Shown: positions 63,506 to 64,000 of the stretch, in pieces
How the letters are laid out: each line of letters opens with the position of its first letter
How positions within the stretch are numbered: the first letter of the stretch is position 1
Assembly (NCBI GenBank): GCA_024449915.1
Contig: JAMZAV010003244.1
Location: forward strand, 1-64,000
Length of the DNA stretch: 64,000 nucleotides
Direction: 5' to 3'
From: Sweltsa coloradensis
Lineage: Eukaryota > Arthropoda > Insecta > Plecoptera > Chloroperlidae
Made by a program: the position numbers and the translations under genes
Notes under the pieces: model-generated
Told to the model about the DNA's origin: nothing
What the model saw: the letters and a program-made list of their open reading frames with translations, nothing else
The model's database searches: none

Positions 63506-64000
63506 GTAAGTAAGGTAGGATCTGATACGTTTATGTAGGCCCTAGTCCCCACACACTCAGGGAGTCAGGGTTGTTACAATTTTCCCCAGCCCAGTTAAAC
63601 CCGGAGGGTAATAGTATTACCCAATGAAACCCACTTGAAAAATACTGTAGGCCTACCATAAAAAAAGTAAAAACCAGGACTAAGTTTTTTCAGGAATATT
63701 ATCCATAGACCAATGTCCAATTCTCCAAAATGAGAGATGATGATGATGCCAAGATCTTGCCAAGATACCCTGCTGAAAAATCTTGCCAAGAACTTGTTTC
63801 TTGTCAAGAATTTTGTTAAGCATCATTCACAATTGGTTCTAAGGCGTAAGGGGCAAGGCCTAAGGCGTAATAATTTGTATTGCCGAGTACCCTATGTGTT
63901 TCAAGGAACGTTCACAACACGTCCCAAGTCGCAAGGCGTATGGTTTATGTCGTAACGAATTGCCCAAAATCCAATTCTTACGACAGGTTTCTTACGACGA
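63506..64000. other. Intron or downstream region to the window edge
   Basis: Repeated words CCAAGATCTTGCCAAGA and AAGGCGTAA near 63750-63930. No supported exon; the 72-codon frame at 63737-63955 overlaps these repeats and is not convincing. Confidence 0.35.

Noticed and set aside
63737..63955. 72-codon plus-strand ORF at the right edge
   Set aside because: Built on local repeated CCAAGA and AAGGCGTAA words, with no exon signals.

Overview
This is a eukaryotic window: AT-rich, mostly non-coding, full of transposable elements, with one host gene split into many small exons. The gene family, Jockey/CR1-like LINEs, tRNA-derived SINEs and frequent AGGCCTA words suggest an arthropod, possibly a hemipteran insect or a crustacean. 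That placement is an inference; nothing here fixes the species. There are no prokaryotic operons, no CRISPR array and no rRNA.

Layout. 1-1730: AT-rich, no gene, three copies of a primer-binding-site-like motif. 1735-9996: a complete minus-strand LTR retrotransposon with 2-kb LTRs and a 4-bp AGTT target duplication; only frameshifted gag and an integrase C-terminal remnant remain inside. 10533-25699: twelve minus-strand exons of an anoctamin (TMEM16) gene, running from the cytosolic dimerisation domain to the stop codon. Most junctions have consensus splice sites and matching phase. The N-terminal exons were not found. Introns hold SINEs, MITEs, a LINE scrap and a repeat family (called R here) ending in TTGGATGAGCGTA. 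25897-28735: a 5'-truncated LINE. 28.7-47 kb: SINEs, MITEs and foldback elements. 47502-51990, 52200-56060 and 58240-62300: three decayed minus-strand LINEs, two of them with younger elements nested inside. 56-58 kb and 62-63 kb: MITEs. 63396-63505: a likely exon of a plus-strand gene that leaves the window on the right.

Main points of interest. (1) Seven dispersed copies of a motif complementary to the 3' end of tRNA-Ala including its CCA. (2) Three anoctamin exons whose edges are locally tandem-duplicated, one in frame. (3) Two adjacent perfect palindromes inside a LINE that look like a fold-back end-joining scar. (4) Three different MITE families with TTAA target duplications. (5) A repeated association of tRNA-type SINE heads with CTAGG-ended MITEs.

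Caution. The two LTRs, the R repeats and the LINE frames differ by many one-base and homopolymer-length indels. That is typical of lightly polished long-read assembly, so some frameshifts and tandem stutters may be artefacts.
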